Below, one piece after another: positions 51,448 to 60,594 of a stretch of 64,000 nt of DNA (position 1 is the stretch's first letter; each line of letters starts with the position of its first letter). The stretch is from DATIRA01 sp963766505 (GTDB taxonomy: Bacteria; Pseudomonadota; Gammaproteobacteria; Steroidobacterales; Steroidobacteraceae): positions 1,116,001-1,180,000 of the forward strand of contig CAVYAL010000005.1 of the NCBI GenBank assembly GCA_963766505.1. Direction: 5' to 3'. The notes under the pieces are model-generated. The model did not search any database. It saw nothing but the letters and a program-made list of their open reading frames with translations, and was not told the DNA's origin. The translations under genes and the position numbers were made by a program.

Positions 51448-52031
51448 GCGTACCACTCGCTTTCGCCGCTCCACTCGTCGGTCCAGAACAACAGCCATTT
51501 CAGCGCATCGGGGACGGTGGACAGGTCCACGATCGCCCGGACGCGGACCTCGTATCTCGATCCCTGCTCCAGCAGCGCCGAGTCGATGACGGGCAGGCCA
51601 CGCAGCTCCGCGACCCGGCTGAGCGCGGCCTCCAGCGAGCTGAAGTCCTGCTGCACGCCTGTGTTCAGATTTCGCAGCAGGTAGCGCTGGCTCAGCGCGT
51701 GGTAGCTGATCTCGTAGCTCTGGGTCAGTCCCGCGACACCTGCGTCGAGCCAGTAGCGACGGTCACGGTGAATCTCGACCTCGTAGTCGAGGCGCAGCGT
51801 CAGTCCCGCCTCGATCGCGGCCCGGGCGTCCTTCGGCAGGTGGAGGTCGAGGCGGGCATCGAGCTGATAGACGTCCTGCTCCAGCCTGAATGCGGCCTCG
51901 AGCACTTCGACCCGTGATTTCGACCAGGCCGGTGGCGCCATGGCCGTTGCGAGAAAGCACAGCAGCCAGCAAGCGGCAAGTCTCTGCAAACTCCACTCGC
52001 TGCTTCGAATCGCTGGGTCACTGTGGCTCAT
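51429..52031 (-). CDS. DUF4390 exported protein
   Basis: A 200-residue protein with a signal peptide (LQRLAACWLLCFLATAMAPPAWS) followed by a beta-rich DUF4390 domain (QDVYQLDARLDLHLP, RYWLDAGVAGLTQSYEISYH, RYLLRNLNTG). DUF4390 genes are recurrent partners of ntrYX and rsmB in Gammaproteobacteria. A periplasmic input or accessory role for NtrY is often guessed but not shown. ATG 52031 is preferred to TTG two codons earlier. Confidence 0.87.
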   Translation of the reverse strand: MSHSDPAIRSSEWSLQRLAACWLLCFLATAMAPPAWSKSRVEVLEAAFRLEQDVYQLDARLDLHLPKDARAAIEAGLTLRLDYEVEIHRDRRYWLDAGVAGLTQSYEISYHALSQRYLLRNLNTGVQQDFSSLEAALSRVAELRGLPVIDSALLEQGSRYEVRVRAIVDLSTVPDALKWLLFWTDEWSGESEWYAWNVRP

Positions 52032-52040
52032 TTCCAACGG

Positions 52041-53369
52041 TCAAGCACGCTTCCTCAGGCAAGCATAATAGAAGCCGTCCGTCCCGGCCTCCCCCGGCAG
52101 CAACTGGTAGCCAGGTCCCGAGCCCGGTGGGCGTCCGGGCCAGGCGCCGGTGAGTCCGCCGGTCAGGTCGTCGCCGTCAGGCCGCTCCGCGAGGAATCCG
52201 CCGACCACGTCCTCGTTTTCGGCGACCAGGATCGAGCAGCTGGCATAGAGCAGCAGCCCTCCCGGCCGCAGCAGCGCCCAGGCAGCCCGAAGCATCGCGG
52301 CCTGCCGCCCCGCCAGCCCGGGGATGTCTGCCGCACGGCGCAGCAGCTTGATGTCCGGGTGCCGCCGGATGACACCGGTCGCGGAACACGGCACGTCCAG
52401 CAGGATCCGGTCGTAGGGTTGGCCGTCCCACCAGGCGGCCGGATCCAGCATGTCGCCGGCCAGCAGCCGGGCCGAGAGGCCCAGGCGCTCCAGGTTCTGG
52501 CGCACGCGCTCGAGCCGGGCTGCGGACAGGTCCAGCGCCGTAACGTCCGCCTCGCCGCGAACCCGTTCGAGCGTGTGACAGGTCTTGCCACCCGGAGCGG
52601 CGCAGGCATCGAGGATGCGCTGCCCGGCCGCCGGCTGCAGCAACTCCACCGTCAGCTGCGCGGCCGCATCCTGCACTGAAACGCGACCCTCGGCGAAGCC
52701 TGGCAGCCGGCCCACCTCTACCGGGGGTTCCACCGCGAGCGCGTCCGGCGCAAGTTCGTGCCGCCGCACCGAGAGGCCTGCGGCCTCGAGCTCAGCGGTG
52801 CAGGACTGCCGGTCCGCGCGCATCCGATTGACGCGCAGCCACAGTGGCGGGTGCTCGTTGTTGGCCTCGAGGATGCCCGGCGCTGCCCCGGGACGATCCC
52901 GCACGAGCATTTCCACCAGCCAGGCGGGGTGCGAGCTGCGAACCGCCAGGTCCGCGTCGACCCGCGCGAGCAGCGCCGGACGCTCCCGCTGGAAACGCCT
53001 CAGCACCGCGTTCACGAACCCTGCGGCCCGCGGGTGCCCGAGTTCACGCGCGGCGTTGACGGTCTCGGCAACCGCCGCGTGGGGCGCGAATTCGTCGAAG
53101 AGCAGCTGGAAAAGACCCACCTCGAGCAGCGCCCGAAGCTCGGGATCGAGCTTCTCCGGCGGCCGGCTCGAGAGCTGGCGCAGCACGGCCAGCAGCCGGT
53201 GGTGCCAGCGCACGGTTCCATAGCTGAGCGCGCGCTTCAGTCCACGGGCCGAGCCCGTTTCCGGATCTGCCGCGAGCAGGTCGTCGAGTGAACGGCCGCG
53301 ATCGGCCACCTCCGCCACGATGCGCGCGGCAGCGGCCCGGATGCTCGCCGACGTTGGCGCGGCGCTCAT
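52041..53369 (-). CDS. rsmB: 16S rRNA m5C967 methyltransferase RsmB
   Basis: A 442-residue protein: NusB-like N-terminal RNA-binding domain (residues 10-140), linker domain, and a SAM-dependent methyltransferase with the SAM loop DACAAPGGKT. The two catalytic Cys motifs are DVPCSATGV and YASCS. It methylates C967 of 16S rRNA. The ATG overlaps the fmt stop by 4 bases, so def-fmt-rsmB-DUF4390-ntrY-ntrX is one continuous run. Confidence 0.95.
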   Translation of the reverse strand: MSAAPTSASIRAAAARIVAEVADRGRSLDDLLAADPETGSARGLKRALSYGTVRWHHRLLAVLRQLSSRPPEKLDPELRALLEVGLFQLLFDEFAPHAAVAETVNAARELGHPRAAGFVNAVLRRFQRERPALLARVDADLAVRSSHPAWLVEMLVRDRPGAAPGILEANNEHPPLWLRVNRMRADRQSCTAELEAAGLSVRRHELAPDALAVEPPVEVGRLPGFAEGRVSVQDAAAQLTVELLQPAAGQRILDACAAPGGKTCHTLERVRGEADVTALDLSAARLERVRQNLERLGLSARLLAGDMLDPAAWWDGQPYDRILLDVPCSATGVIRRHPDIKLLRRAADIPGLAGRQAAMLRAAWALLRPGGLLLYASCSILVAENEDVVGGFLAERPDGDDLTGGLTGAWPGRPPGSGPGYQLLPGEAGTDGFYYACLRKRA

Positions 53370-54295
53370 TGGCCCAGGCGGGCGCCGGTGAGATCGTTGG
53401 ACTTCAGGAACTCGGCGACCGGGAGCACGCGGCCGCCCGGTAGCTGCAGGCGCTCCAGGCGCACGATGCCCTGGCCGGTCACCACCAGCGCGCTGTCCCT
53501 GTTCACCTCGATCACCTGGCCCGGCGGTCCTGGTCGCCCGCCATCGACGGGTCGTGCCATCCAGACACGGAGCTGCCGTCCCAGCCAGCGGGTTTCGGCC
53601 ACCGGCCAGGGATTGAAAGCGCGCACCTGCCGGTCAATCTCGTCCGCACTGCGGGACCAGTCGATCAGCGCCTCTTCCTTGCTGATCTTCGGCGCGTAGG
53701 TGGCGCCCTCTGGCGGCTGCGGAACCGGCGTGATGCGCCCCGAGGCCCATGCCTCGATCGCAGCGACGACAGCCTCGCCGCCCATCGCCGCCAGACGGTC
53801 GTGCAACTCCCCGGCGGTCTCGCGCTCCCCGATCGGCGTGCGCCGCTCGAGCAGCATCGGCCCGGTGTCGAGCCCGGCGTCCATCTTCATTATCGTGACG
53901 CCGGTCTCGACGTCGCCAGCGAGGATCGCGCGCTGGATCGGGGCGGCGCCGCGCCAGCGCGGCAGGATCGACGCGTGGATGTTGATGCAGCCGAGCGCGG
54001 GGATATCGAGCACCTGCTGCGGCAGGATCAGCCCGTAGGCCACGACGACGATCAGCTCCGGCCGGTACTCTGCGAGCCTCTCGCGCGCGGGTGTATCCCG
54101 CAGGCTCTGCGGTTGCTCGACCGGGACACCGAGTTCCATTGCCCGGCACTTGACCGCGCCGGCGGCCACCCGGCGGCCCCGGCCGGCGGGACGGTCGGGC
54201 TGGGTGTACACGGCGAGCAGTTGGTGCCCGGCCGCATGCAGGGCATCCAGCGCCGGGACGGCGAATTCCGGCGTACCGGCGAAGACGATCCGCAC
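53366..54295 (-). CDS. fmt: methionyl-tRNA formyltransferase
   Basis: A 309-residue enzyme starting VRIVFAGTPEFAVPAL. Formyl-folate motif elements are INIHASILPRWRGAAPIQRAI (Asn, His) and the catalytic Asp in DTGPM; a C-terminal OB domain binds tRNA. The frame runs open to a GTG at 54361 within def, but the family's usual start corresponds to GTG 54295, 10 bases after the def stop. No clear ribosome site precedes it, so reinitiation after def is likely. It formylates initiator Met-tRNA. Confidence 0.93.
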   Translation of the reverse strand: MRIVFAGTPEFAVPALDALHAAGHQLLAVYTQPDRPAGRGRRVAAGAVKCRAMELGVPVEQPQSLRDTPARERLAEYRPELIVVVAYGLILPQQVLDIPALGCINIHASILPRWRGAAPIQRAILAGDVETGVTIMKMDAGLDTGPMLLERRTPIGERETAGELHDRLAAMGGEAVVAAIEAWASGRITPVPQPPEGATYAPKISKEEALIDWSRSADEIDRQVRAFNPWPVAETRWLGRQLRVWMARPVDGGRPGPPGQVIEVNRDSALVVTGQGIVRLERLQLPGGRVLPVAEFLKSNDLTGARLGQ

Positions 54296-54305
54296 TGGTT
54301 GTTGC

Positions 54306-54854
54306 TCAGATCGCGGGAGCGTGCTCCCTGTCCGCGCTCGGCTGGCGCTGGGCGCGTTCACGGCGCTCCTTCTCCAGCTTCTTGCGGATACGGGTGCGCT
54401 TCAGTTCGGAGAGATAGTCGACGAACAGCTTGCCGTCGAGATGGTCCACCTCGTGCTGGATGCAGATTGCGAGCAGGCCTTCCGCCTCGATCTCGAAGGG
54501 CTTTCCGTCACGGTCCAGCGCACGCACGGTGATCCGCTCGGCGCGGGTGGCGAGCTTGTCGTAGATGCCGGGCACCGAGAGACAGCCCTCCTCGGCTTCG
54601 ACACTGCCTTCGCGCCGCAGGATCTCGGGATTCACGAAGGTCCGGGGCTCGTTCCGCTCCTCCGAGACGTCTGTGACGAGCACCCGCTGGTGAACGTCGA
54701 CCTGTGTGGCGGCGAGACCCACGCCCCGGGCCGAGTACATCGTCTCGAACATGTCGTCGATCAACCGCCGGATGCCGTCGTCGACGGCCTGTACCGGAAC
54801 CGCTTTGGTGCGCAGTCGGGGATCCGGGAATTCGAGGATGGTGAGCTTGGCCAT
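54306..54854 (-). CDS. def: peptide deformylase
   Basis: A 182-residue metalloenzyme with all three motifs: GVGLAATQ, EEGCLSVPG (Cys ligand) and QHEVDHLDG (two His ligands and catalytic Glu). It removes the N-formyl group from nascent proteins and is first in the run with fmt. The C-terminus is extended and charged compared with E. coli (169 residues). The gene is divergent from the LysM gene across a 178-base gap. Confidence 0.96.
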   Translation of the reverse strand: MAKLTILEFPDPRLRTKAVPVQAVDDGIRRLIDDMFETMYSARGVGLAATQVDVHQRVLVTDVSEERNEPRTFVNPEILRREGSVEAEEGCLSVPGIYDKLATRAERITVRALDRDGKPFEIEAEGLLAICIQHEVDHLDGKLFVDYLSELKRTRIRKKLEKERRERAQRQPSADREHAPAI

Positions 54855-55032
54855 TCTTTCTAAAATGCTGATAAAGTTAACGAGGACTTGAACTTATCCG
54901 CCGCTGGAGCCGCCGCCGGGCCCTGTCGCCGCCCGGGGTCCCGGTCCGACTTGAGACGTGGTCGGCAGCCTCCGTGCGGCGATCCCGATTATAAGGCGAC
55001 GGTAACGACCCCGACACCCGATGGAGAAAGGG

Positions 55033-56283
55033 ATGGATCGTAGCCTGCGCCTCACCTCGACCGCTTCGTTCGGCCGGGGCCACTGGATCCGCGCGCTTGC
55101 GCTGGCCGTGGCCGTAGCCGCTCTCGGCAGCGCCGCGAATTTCGCGACACCTGCCACCGCCGCAGCCAGCTCGGACGTTTCGGGCACCTCGATGTCGGTG
55201 CCGCTGGCGGCGAATGCCCCGGACACCTACGTGGTCAGGAAGGGCGACACGCTCTGGGACATCGCCGGGGTGTTCCTGCGCGACCCCTGGTACTGGCCCG
55301 AGATCTGGTACGTCAACCCGACCATCGAGAACCCGCACCTGATCTATCCGGGCGACGTGCTGAAACTGGTCTACGTCGATGGCCAGCCGCGCATCACCGT
55401 CGCGAGCGCCGGTGCAACGCGGCTCTCGCCCGAAGTGCGGACCTCGCCGCTGACGGGCGCGGTGCGTGCGATCCCGTACGACCTGCTGATGGACTTCGTC
55501 GGCCGGCCCCAGCTGCTCGACTCAGACCAGGTCCGCAAGGCGCCCTACGTGGTCGGCATCCGCGACCGCCACATCGTCGGCTCGACCGAGAACGAGATCT
55601 ATGCCAAGAAGCTCGGCCAGCCGGCCGCAGGCGCGCGCTACACCGTCGTGAACGTCGGCGACGAGTTGCGCGATCCGGACGACGGCGACCGCCTCGGCTA
55701 CATCGGTCACTACGCCGCCACCGGCGAAGTGATCCAGACCACGGGCGCCGTAGTTCCGGGCGCGCGATCGATCTTCGACATGAAGCGCGAGGAACCACTG
55801 ACCCACCTGCGCGTGCTGCAGACCGGTCGGGAGATCCTGCAGGGCGACAAGCTGTTCCCGGCCGAAGCGGACTACGGCGAGGACTTCGTCCTCTCGGCGC
55901 CCAGCAACGAAAGCGTGCTCGGCCAGGTGATCGCGGTAGTCGATGGCGTGCACGTCGCCGGCAAGTACCAGGTGCTCGCGATCAACCGCGGCAGCCGAGA
56001 CGGCCTCGTGCCGGGCAACGTGCTGGGTGTGTTCTATCGCGGCGAGCTGGTTCGCGACCGTTACAGCCGGCACCAGGACTGGCAGGCGTTCACGGCCGAC
56101 TATGACCGCGTGCGGCTGCCCGACGAGCGCAGCGCGACGATCATGCTGTTCAAAGTGCATGAGCGCATGAGCTACGGCTTCGTCGTCGAGTCGGCCCAGG
56201 TGATCACCCGCGGCGACTTCGTCGCGCACCCGGCGTTCGGCCACCGCGATGCAGGCATACGCAGCTACGGCAACCTGAACTGA
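55033..56283 (+). CDS. LysM-domain exported protein
   Basis: A 416-residue protein with a signal peptide (WIRALALAVAVAALGSAANFATPATA) and one LysM domain (YVVRKGDTLWDIAGVFLRDPWYWPEIW, near 66-115) that binds peptidoglycan. A long region of repeated small beta domains follows. Proteins of this kind lie at the same place, between def and dprA, in many Gammaproteobacteria. ATG 55033 has GAGAAAGGG upstream, better than the ATG at 55021. Function in the cell wall is not defined. Confidence 0.9.
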   Translation: MDRSLRLTSTASFGRGHWIRALALAVAVAALGSAANFATPATAAASSDVSGTSMSVPLAANAPDTYVVRKGDTLWDIAGVFLRDPWYWPEIWYVNPTIENPHLIYPGDVLKLVYVDGQPRITVASAGATRLSPEVRTSPLTGAVRAIPYDLLMDFVGRPQLLDSDQVRKAPYVVGIRDRHIVGSTENEIYAKKLGQPAAGARYTVVNVGDELRDPDDGDRLGYIGHYAATGEVIQTTGAVVPGARSIFDMKREEPLTHLRVLQTGREILQGDKLFPAEADYGEDFVLSAPSNESVLGQVIAVVDGVHVAGKYQVLAINRGSRDGLVPGNVLGVFYRGELVRDRYSRHQDWQAFTADYDRVRLPDERSATIMLFKVHERMSYGFVVESAQVITRGDFVAHPAFGHRDAGIRSYGNLN

Positions 56284-56286
56284 ACC

Positions 56287-56327
56287 CGGCCCTGTCGCCG
56301 CGTATCGCGGCGGACCGGGCCGATTTT
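56287..56327 (+). terminator. terminator-like hairpin after LysM gene
   Basis: CGGCCC-T-GTCGCCGCG pairs with CGCGGCG(G)AC-C-GGGCCG around a TAT loop, with one bulge and one mismatch, followed by ATTTT. It starts 4 bases after the LysM stop. Confidence 0.7.
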
Positions 56328-56328
56328 C

Positions 56329-56363
56329 GAGAGCCTGCCGGGAGGGATTCCCGGTAGGCTCTC
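56329..56363 (+). promoter_or_regulatory. dprA: hairpin directly on the dprA translation start
   Basis: GAGAGCCTGCCGGGA (56329-56343) and TCCCGGTAGGCTCTC (56349-56363) form a 15-base-pair stem (one G-U) with a 5-base loop. It ends 5 bases before the dprA ATG and no ribosome-binding sequence lies between. It could sequester initiation or act as a second terminator without a T-run. Confidence 0.7.
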
Positions 56364-56368
56364 TTCGC

Positions 56369-57478
56369 ATGAGCGACCCGAAGCCCTGGTTGATACTCGC
56401 CCGGGCGCCCGGCATCGAGGCGCGCACGCTGGCCGAGGCCGGCGGTGCCGCCGCGTTGCTCGGCGAGTCGCAACGCGCGCTCGCAGCGCTGGGCCTCGGC
56501 GACGCGGCGATCCGCGCACTGAAGAACCCGGATCCTGATGGGCTGCTTCGCGACGAGCGCTGGCTCGCCGGGCCCGGGCGCACGCTGGTGACCTGGGGCT
56601 CCACGGATTACCCGGCTCTGCTAGCCGCGATTGCGGATCCGCCGCCGCTGCTGTTCGTCGAGGGTGAGCCACTCGCGATATCACTGCCCCAGCTCGCGAT
56701 GGTGGGCGCGCGGAACCCGACCGCGCTCGGTCGCGACACGGCCTCGCAGTTCGCCGGCCACCTGGCCCGCGCGGGCCTCGTCATCACCAGCGGTCTCGCG
56801 CTCGGTATCGACGCGGCGAGTCATCGCGGCGCGCTGCGCTCAGGCGGCAGAACCGTCGCGGTGCTCGGCTGCGGCCTCGACGTGGTCTATCCGCGCGAGA
56901 ACCAGCAGCTCGCGCTCGAGATCGCGGCGAGCGGCGCGCTGGTCTCGGAACTGCCGACAGGCACGCCGCCGCTCAGGCAGCACTTCCCGCGGCGCAACCG
57001 CATCATCAGCGGGCTGTCGGTCGGAACGCTGGTCGTCGAGGCCGCACTGCACAGCGGCTCGCTGATCACGGCGAGGCTCGCGGGGGAACAGGGACGCGAA
57101 GTCTTCGCAATCCCGGGCTCCATACACAACACGCTCGCCCGCGGCTGTCACCGGCTGATCAGGCAGGGCGCGAAGCTCGTGGAGAGTGCCGACGACATAT
57201 TCCACGAGCTCGGCTCGCTGCTCGCGGGCCTCAGGACCTCGGCCGATGCCGAAACACCTGACGCACAACAGGATTCCGGGCCGGAGTTGGACAAGGAGTA
57301 TGAAATCCTGTTAGATGCGCTCGGCTTCGAGCCGGCCGGCGTGGATACGCTGGTCGCGCGGACGGGCTTCAGGCCCGATGCGGTCGCATCGATGCTGCTC
57401 ATCCTCGAACTCGAGGGTCGGGTCGAACAGCAGCCTGGCGGGAATTTCTGCCGCAGGCTGCCGGGGAAAGGTGAATGA
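56369..57478 (+). CDS. dprA: DNA-processing protein DprA
   Basis: A 369-residue protein: N-terminal helical (SAM-like) region, Rossmann-like DprA fold (MVGARNPTALG, GLALGIDAASHRGAL, VLGCGLDVVYP, FPRRNRIISGLS) and C-terminal winged-helix domain (about 305-360). It loads RecA on incoming single-stranded DNA during natural transformation. All parts are present, so the gene looks functional. smg overlaps its 3' end by 4 bases. Confidence 0.95.
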   Translation: MSDPKPWLILARAPGIEARTLAEAGGAAALLGESQRALAALGLGDAAIRALKNPDPDGLLRDERWLAGPGRTLVTWGSTDYPALLAAIADPPPLLFVEGEPLAISLPQLAMVGARNPTALGRDTASQFAGHLARAGLVITSGLALGIDAASHRGALRSGGRTVAVLGCGLDVVYPRENQQLALEIAASGALVSELPTGTPPLRQHFPRRNRIISGLSVGTLVVEAALHSGSLITARLAGEQGREVFAIPGSIHNTLARGCHRLIRQGAKLVESADDIFHELGSLLAGLRTSADAETPDAQQDSGPELDKEYEILLDALGFEPAGVDTLVARTGFRPDAVASMLLILELEGRVEQQPGGNFCRRLPGKGE

Positions 57479-57954
57479 AGGAAGGCGTCCTCGACATCCT
57501 GATCTACCTGTTCGAGAACTACTTCGACACCGACCTCGACGAGGATCTCGAGCCGGACCGCGACACGCTGAAGCAGGAACTCGAGCACGCCGGCTTCCCG
57601 GCCGAGGAGGTCGAGCGAGCGCTTTGCTGGCTCGAGGAGCTGGCCGCCGACCCGGCACGTGCGGCGCCGGTGCCCACCGCGCGGGCCATTCGCGTCTTCG
57701 ACACGCTGGAGCAGACGCGGCTCGACACGGACTGTCGCGGCTACCTCGTGCACCTCGAACACGTCGGGATCCTCTCCCCGACGCAGCGCGAGCTGGTGAT
57801 CGACAGGCTGATGGCGCTCGATGGGGACGACATCGACATCGAGAAACTGAAGTGGGTGGCGCTGATGGTGCTGTTCAGCCAGCCCGGCCAGGAAAACGCC
57901 TATGCGCGCATGGAGGACCTGGTGTTCGATGAGCGAGGCGGGGCGATCCACTGA
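57475..57954 (+). CDS. smg: Smg family protein (DUF494)
   Basis: A 159-residue acidic protein opening MKEGVLDILIYLFENYF, the Smg/DUF494 hallmark, with helical repeats after. Length matches the E. coli Smg (157). Its function is unknown, but position between dprA and topA is conserved in Gammaproteobacteria. ATG overlaps the dprA stop as ATGA. Confidence 0.93.
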   Translation: MKEGVLDILIYLFENYFDTDLDEDLEPDRDTLKQELEHAGFPAEEVERALCWLEELAADPARAAPVPTARAIRVFDTLEQTRLDTDCRGYLVHLEHVGILSPTQRELVIDRLMALDGDDIDIEKLKWVALMVLFSQPGQENAYARMEDLVFDERGGAIH

Positions 57955-58036
57955 GCTCGCCGCGACGCGGTCCGGATCCGATGCCGCGGCCCGCCGCGGC
58001 TCGATTGTTTATGGGGCATGTGAAATCAGGGTCTGA

Positions 58037-60511
58037 ATGAGCAGGAATCTCGTCATCGTCGAGTCGCCCGCCAAGGCGAAGACCATCAAGAAGTACCTGG
58101 GCAAGGACTTCGAGGTGATGGCTTCGTACGGTCACGTGCGCGACCTCGTACCCAAGGAAGGCGCCGTGGACCCATCGCGGCAGTTCGCGATGCGCTGGGA
58201 AGTCATCGACAAGAACCGCAAGCACGTGGACGCGATCGCGCGCGCACTGAAGAAGGCGGACGCGCTGTACCTCTCGACCGACCCCGACCGTGAAGGCGAG
58301 GCGATCTCCTGGCACCTGCAGGAGCTGCTGAAGGACGCCGGCGCACTCGAGGGCAAGGACGTGCACCGCAGCGTGTTCTACGAGATCACGCGCAACGCGG
58401 TGCAGGAGGCCATCGACCAGCCGCGCGAGATCGCCGACGAACTCGTCAAGGCCTACCTTGCACGGCGCGCGCTCGATTATCTCGTGGGCTTCAAGGTGTC
58501 GCCGCTGCTGTGGAAGAAGGCCGGGCTAGCCGGCGCCTCGGCGGGACGCGTGCAGAGCCCGGCGCTGCGGATGATCTGCGAGCGCGAGGAGGAAATCGCC
58601 GCGTTCGTTCCCCGCGAATACTGGACCATGGACGCCGAGGCCGAGAAGGCCTCGCAGGTCTTCGGCGCGCGGCTCGTGGAGTTCGCCGGCGAGAAGGTCG
58701 AGCAGTTCACGATCACCACCGCGGAACGGGCGGAGCAGGTGCGTCGGGCGCTCGAGCGCGACAGCAGCGGCGCGCTGACAGTCGCGAAGGTGGACAAGAA
58801 GCAGCGCAAGCGCAACCCCTCGCCTCCTTTCACGACCTCCACGCTGCAGCAGGAGGCCTCGCGCAAGCTCGGTTTCGGCGCACAGCGGACGATGCGCACC
58901 GCGCAGCGGCTCTACGAAGGTCTCGACTTCGGCGAGGGCCCGGTCGGACTCATCAGCTACATGCGTACGGACTCGGTGAGCCTGGGCGCGGAGGCGATCG
59001 CCGACATTCGCGGCGTCATCGGTCGGCTCTACGGCGCCGAGTCGCTGCCGGGCTCGCCGCGGCTGTATCGCACCAAGTCGAAGAATGCACAGGAAGCGCA
59101 CGAAGCGATCCGCCCGACCTCCGCGGCGCGCACGCCCGAGCAGCTCTCGGGCAAGCTCGAGCCGGACCAGCACAAGCTCTACACGCTGATCTGGCGTCGC
59201 GCGGTGGCGAGCCAGATGGAGGCGGCCGTGTTCGACACCGTGGCGGTGGACCTGAAAGCCGGCGCGACGAACACGTTCCGGGCGAACGGCTCGACGCTCG
59301 TCTCGCCGGGCTTCCTGGCCGTCTACCGCGAGAGCTTCGACGACGCGAAGCTCGACGAGGAGGACGAGCGCCGGCTGCCCCCGCTCGAGCAAGGTGAGAC
59401 GGTCAAGCTGCTCTCGATCAAGCCCGAGCAGCATTTCACCGAGCCGCCGCCGCGATTCTCGGAGGCGAGCCTGGTCAAGGCGCTGGAGGAATACGGCATC
59501 GGCCGGCCTTCCACCTACGCGAGCATCATCCAGACCTTGCTGTTCAAGAAGTACTGCGAACTCGTCAACCGGCGCTTCATTCCGACCGACCTCGGCAAGA
59601 TCGTGAACCGTTTCCTGACCGGCAATTTCGAGCGCTACGTGGACTACGGCTTCACCGCCGCAATGGAAGACGAACTCGACAACATCTCGCGCGGCGAGGA
59701 GGACTGGGTGCCGGTGCTCGAGCGGTTCTGGGAATCGCTGCAGAAACAGATCCAGGTCGTCGACGAGACCGTCACGCGGTCCGACGTCGCGATGGCCCGC
59801 GAACTGGGCGTAGATCCCGCGAGCGGTCGCCCGGTCAGCGTGCGCTACGGCAAGTACGGCGCGTTCGCGCAGCTCGGCACGCGCGACGACGAGGAAAAAC
59901 CCAAGTTCGCGAGCCTGCGGCCCGGCCAGCGCATGGACTCGATCACGCTCGACGAGGCGCTCGAGCTCTTCCAGCTGCCGCGGACGCTCGGACAGACCGG
60001 GGAAGGACACGACATCAAGGTAGCGGTCGGCCGCTTCGGCCCCTACGTCCAGTACGGCCCGAAGAAGTACGTCTCGCTGAAGAAGGACGACGACCCCTAC
60101 ACGATCACGCTCGAGCGCGCCGAGGAGCTGATCCGCGAGAAGCAGCAGAGTGAAGCGAACCGGATCATCCGCGAGTTCCCGGAGGCTGGCATCCAGGTGC
60201 TGAACGGCCGCTATGGGCCGTACATCACCGACGGCAGCAAGAACGGCAAGATCCCGAAGGACAGGGACCCGAAGTCGCTGACGCTCGAGGAGTGCAAAGC
60301 GATCATCGAGGCCGCGCCGGCGAAGTCGGCCCGCTGGGCAAAGAAGTCCGCAGGCAGGAGCGCCACGAAGGGCGAGGCTGCCGAAGCGGCGGGCAAGACG
60401 GCTGCCAGGGCCGCTCCCGGCAAGAAAGCCGCGGCGAAGAAGAAAAAGAAGAAGGCGAGCGTGAAGAAGACGAGCGGCACGCGGAAGAGCGCGACGGCGA
60501 AGAAGACCTGA
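58037..60511 (+). CDS. topA: DNA topoisomerase I
   Basis: An 824-residue type IA topoisomerase: Toprim domain LVIVESPAKAKTIKKYLG with STDPDREGEAI, active-site Tyr in LISYMRTDS (near residue 310), and C-terminal repeats of the Topo_C type (VGRFGPYVQYGPKKY; NGRYGPYITDG). No Cys4 zinc fingers are seen, unlike E. coli. A final tail of about 55 residues is Lys/Ala-rich and histone-H1-like. It relaxes negative supercoils. Confidence 0.96.
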   Translation: MSRNLVIVESPAKAKTIKKYLGKDFEVMASYGHVRDLVPKEGAVDPSRQFAMRWEVIDKNRKHVDAIARALKKADALYLSTDPDREGEAISWHLQELLKDAGALEGKDVHRSVFYEITRNAVQEAIDQPREIADELVKAYLARRALDYLVGFKVSPLLWKKAGLAGASAGRVQSPALRMICEREEEIAAFVPREYWTMDAEAEKASQVFGARLVEFAGEKVEQFTITTAERAEQVRRALERDSSGALTVAKVDKKQRKRNPSPPFTTSTLQQEASRKLGFGAQRTMRTAQRLYEGLDFGEGPVGLISYMRTDSVSLGAEAIADIRGVIGRLYGAESLPGSPRLYRTKSKNAQEAHEAIRPTSAARTPEQLSGKLEPDQHKLYTLIWRRAVASQMEAAVFDTVAVDLKAGATNTFRANGSTLVSPGFLAVYRESFDDAKLDEEDERRLPPLEQGETVKLLSIKPEQHFTEPPPRFSEASLVKALEEYGIGRPSTYASIIQTLLFKKYCELVNRRFIPTDLGKIVNRFLTGNFERYVDYGFTAAMEDELDNISRGEEDWVPVLERFWESLQKQIQVVDETVTRSDVAMARELGVDPASGRPVSVRYGKYGAFAQLGTRDDEEKPKFASLRPGQRMDSITLDEALELFQLPRTLGQTGEGHDIKVAVGRFGPYVQYGPKKYVSLKKDDDPYTITLERAEELIREKQQSEANRIIREFPEAGIQVLNGRYGPYITDGSKNGKIPKDRDPKSLTLEECKAIIEAAPAKSARWAKKSAGRSATKGEAAEAAGKTAARAAPGKKAAAKKKKKKASVKKTSGTRKSATAKKT

Positions 60512-60594
60512 GGATATCGCGCAGGGCCCCGCTGCTGCCGCGCGGCAGACAGCCCGCAGCGGCGCAGGCGACCGGCGCAGGAGTAGGCCGAAGA

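Noticed and set aside
54296..54361. Upstream GTG start for fmt within def
   Set aside because: It adds 22 residues not found in the family; GTG 54295 gives the standard N-terminus.
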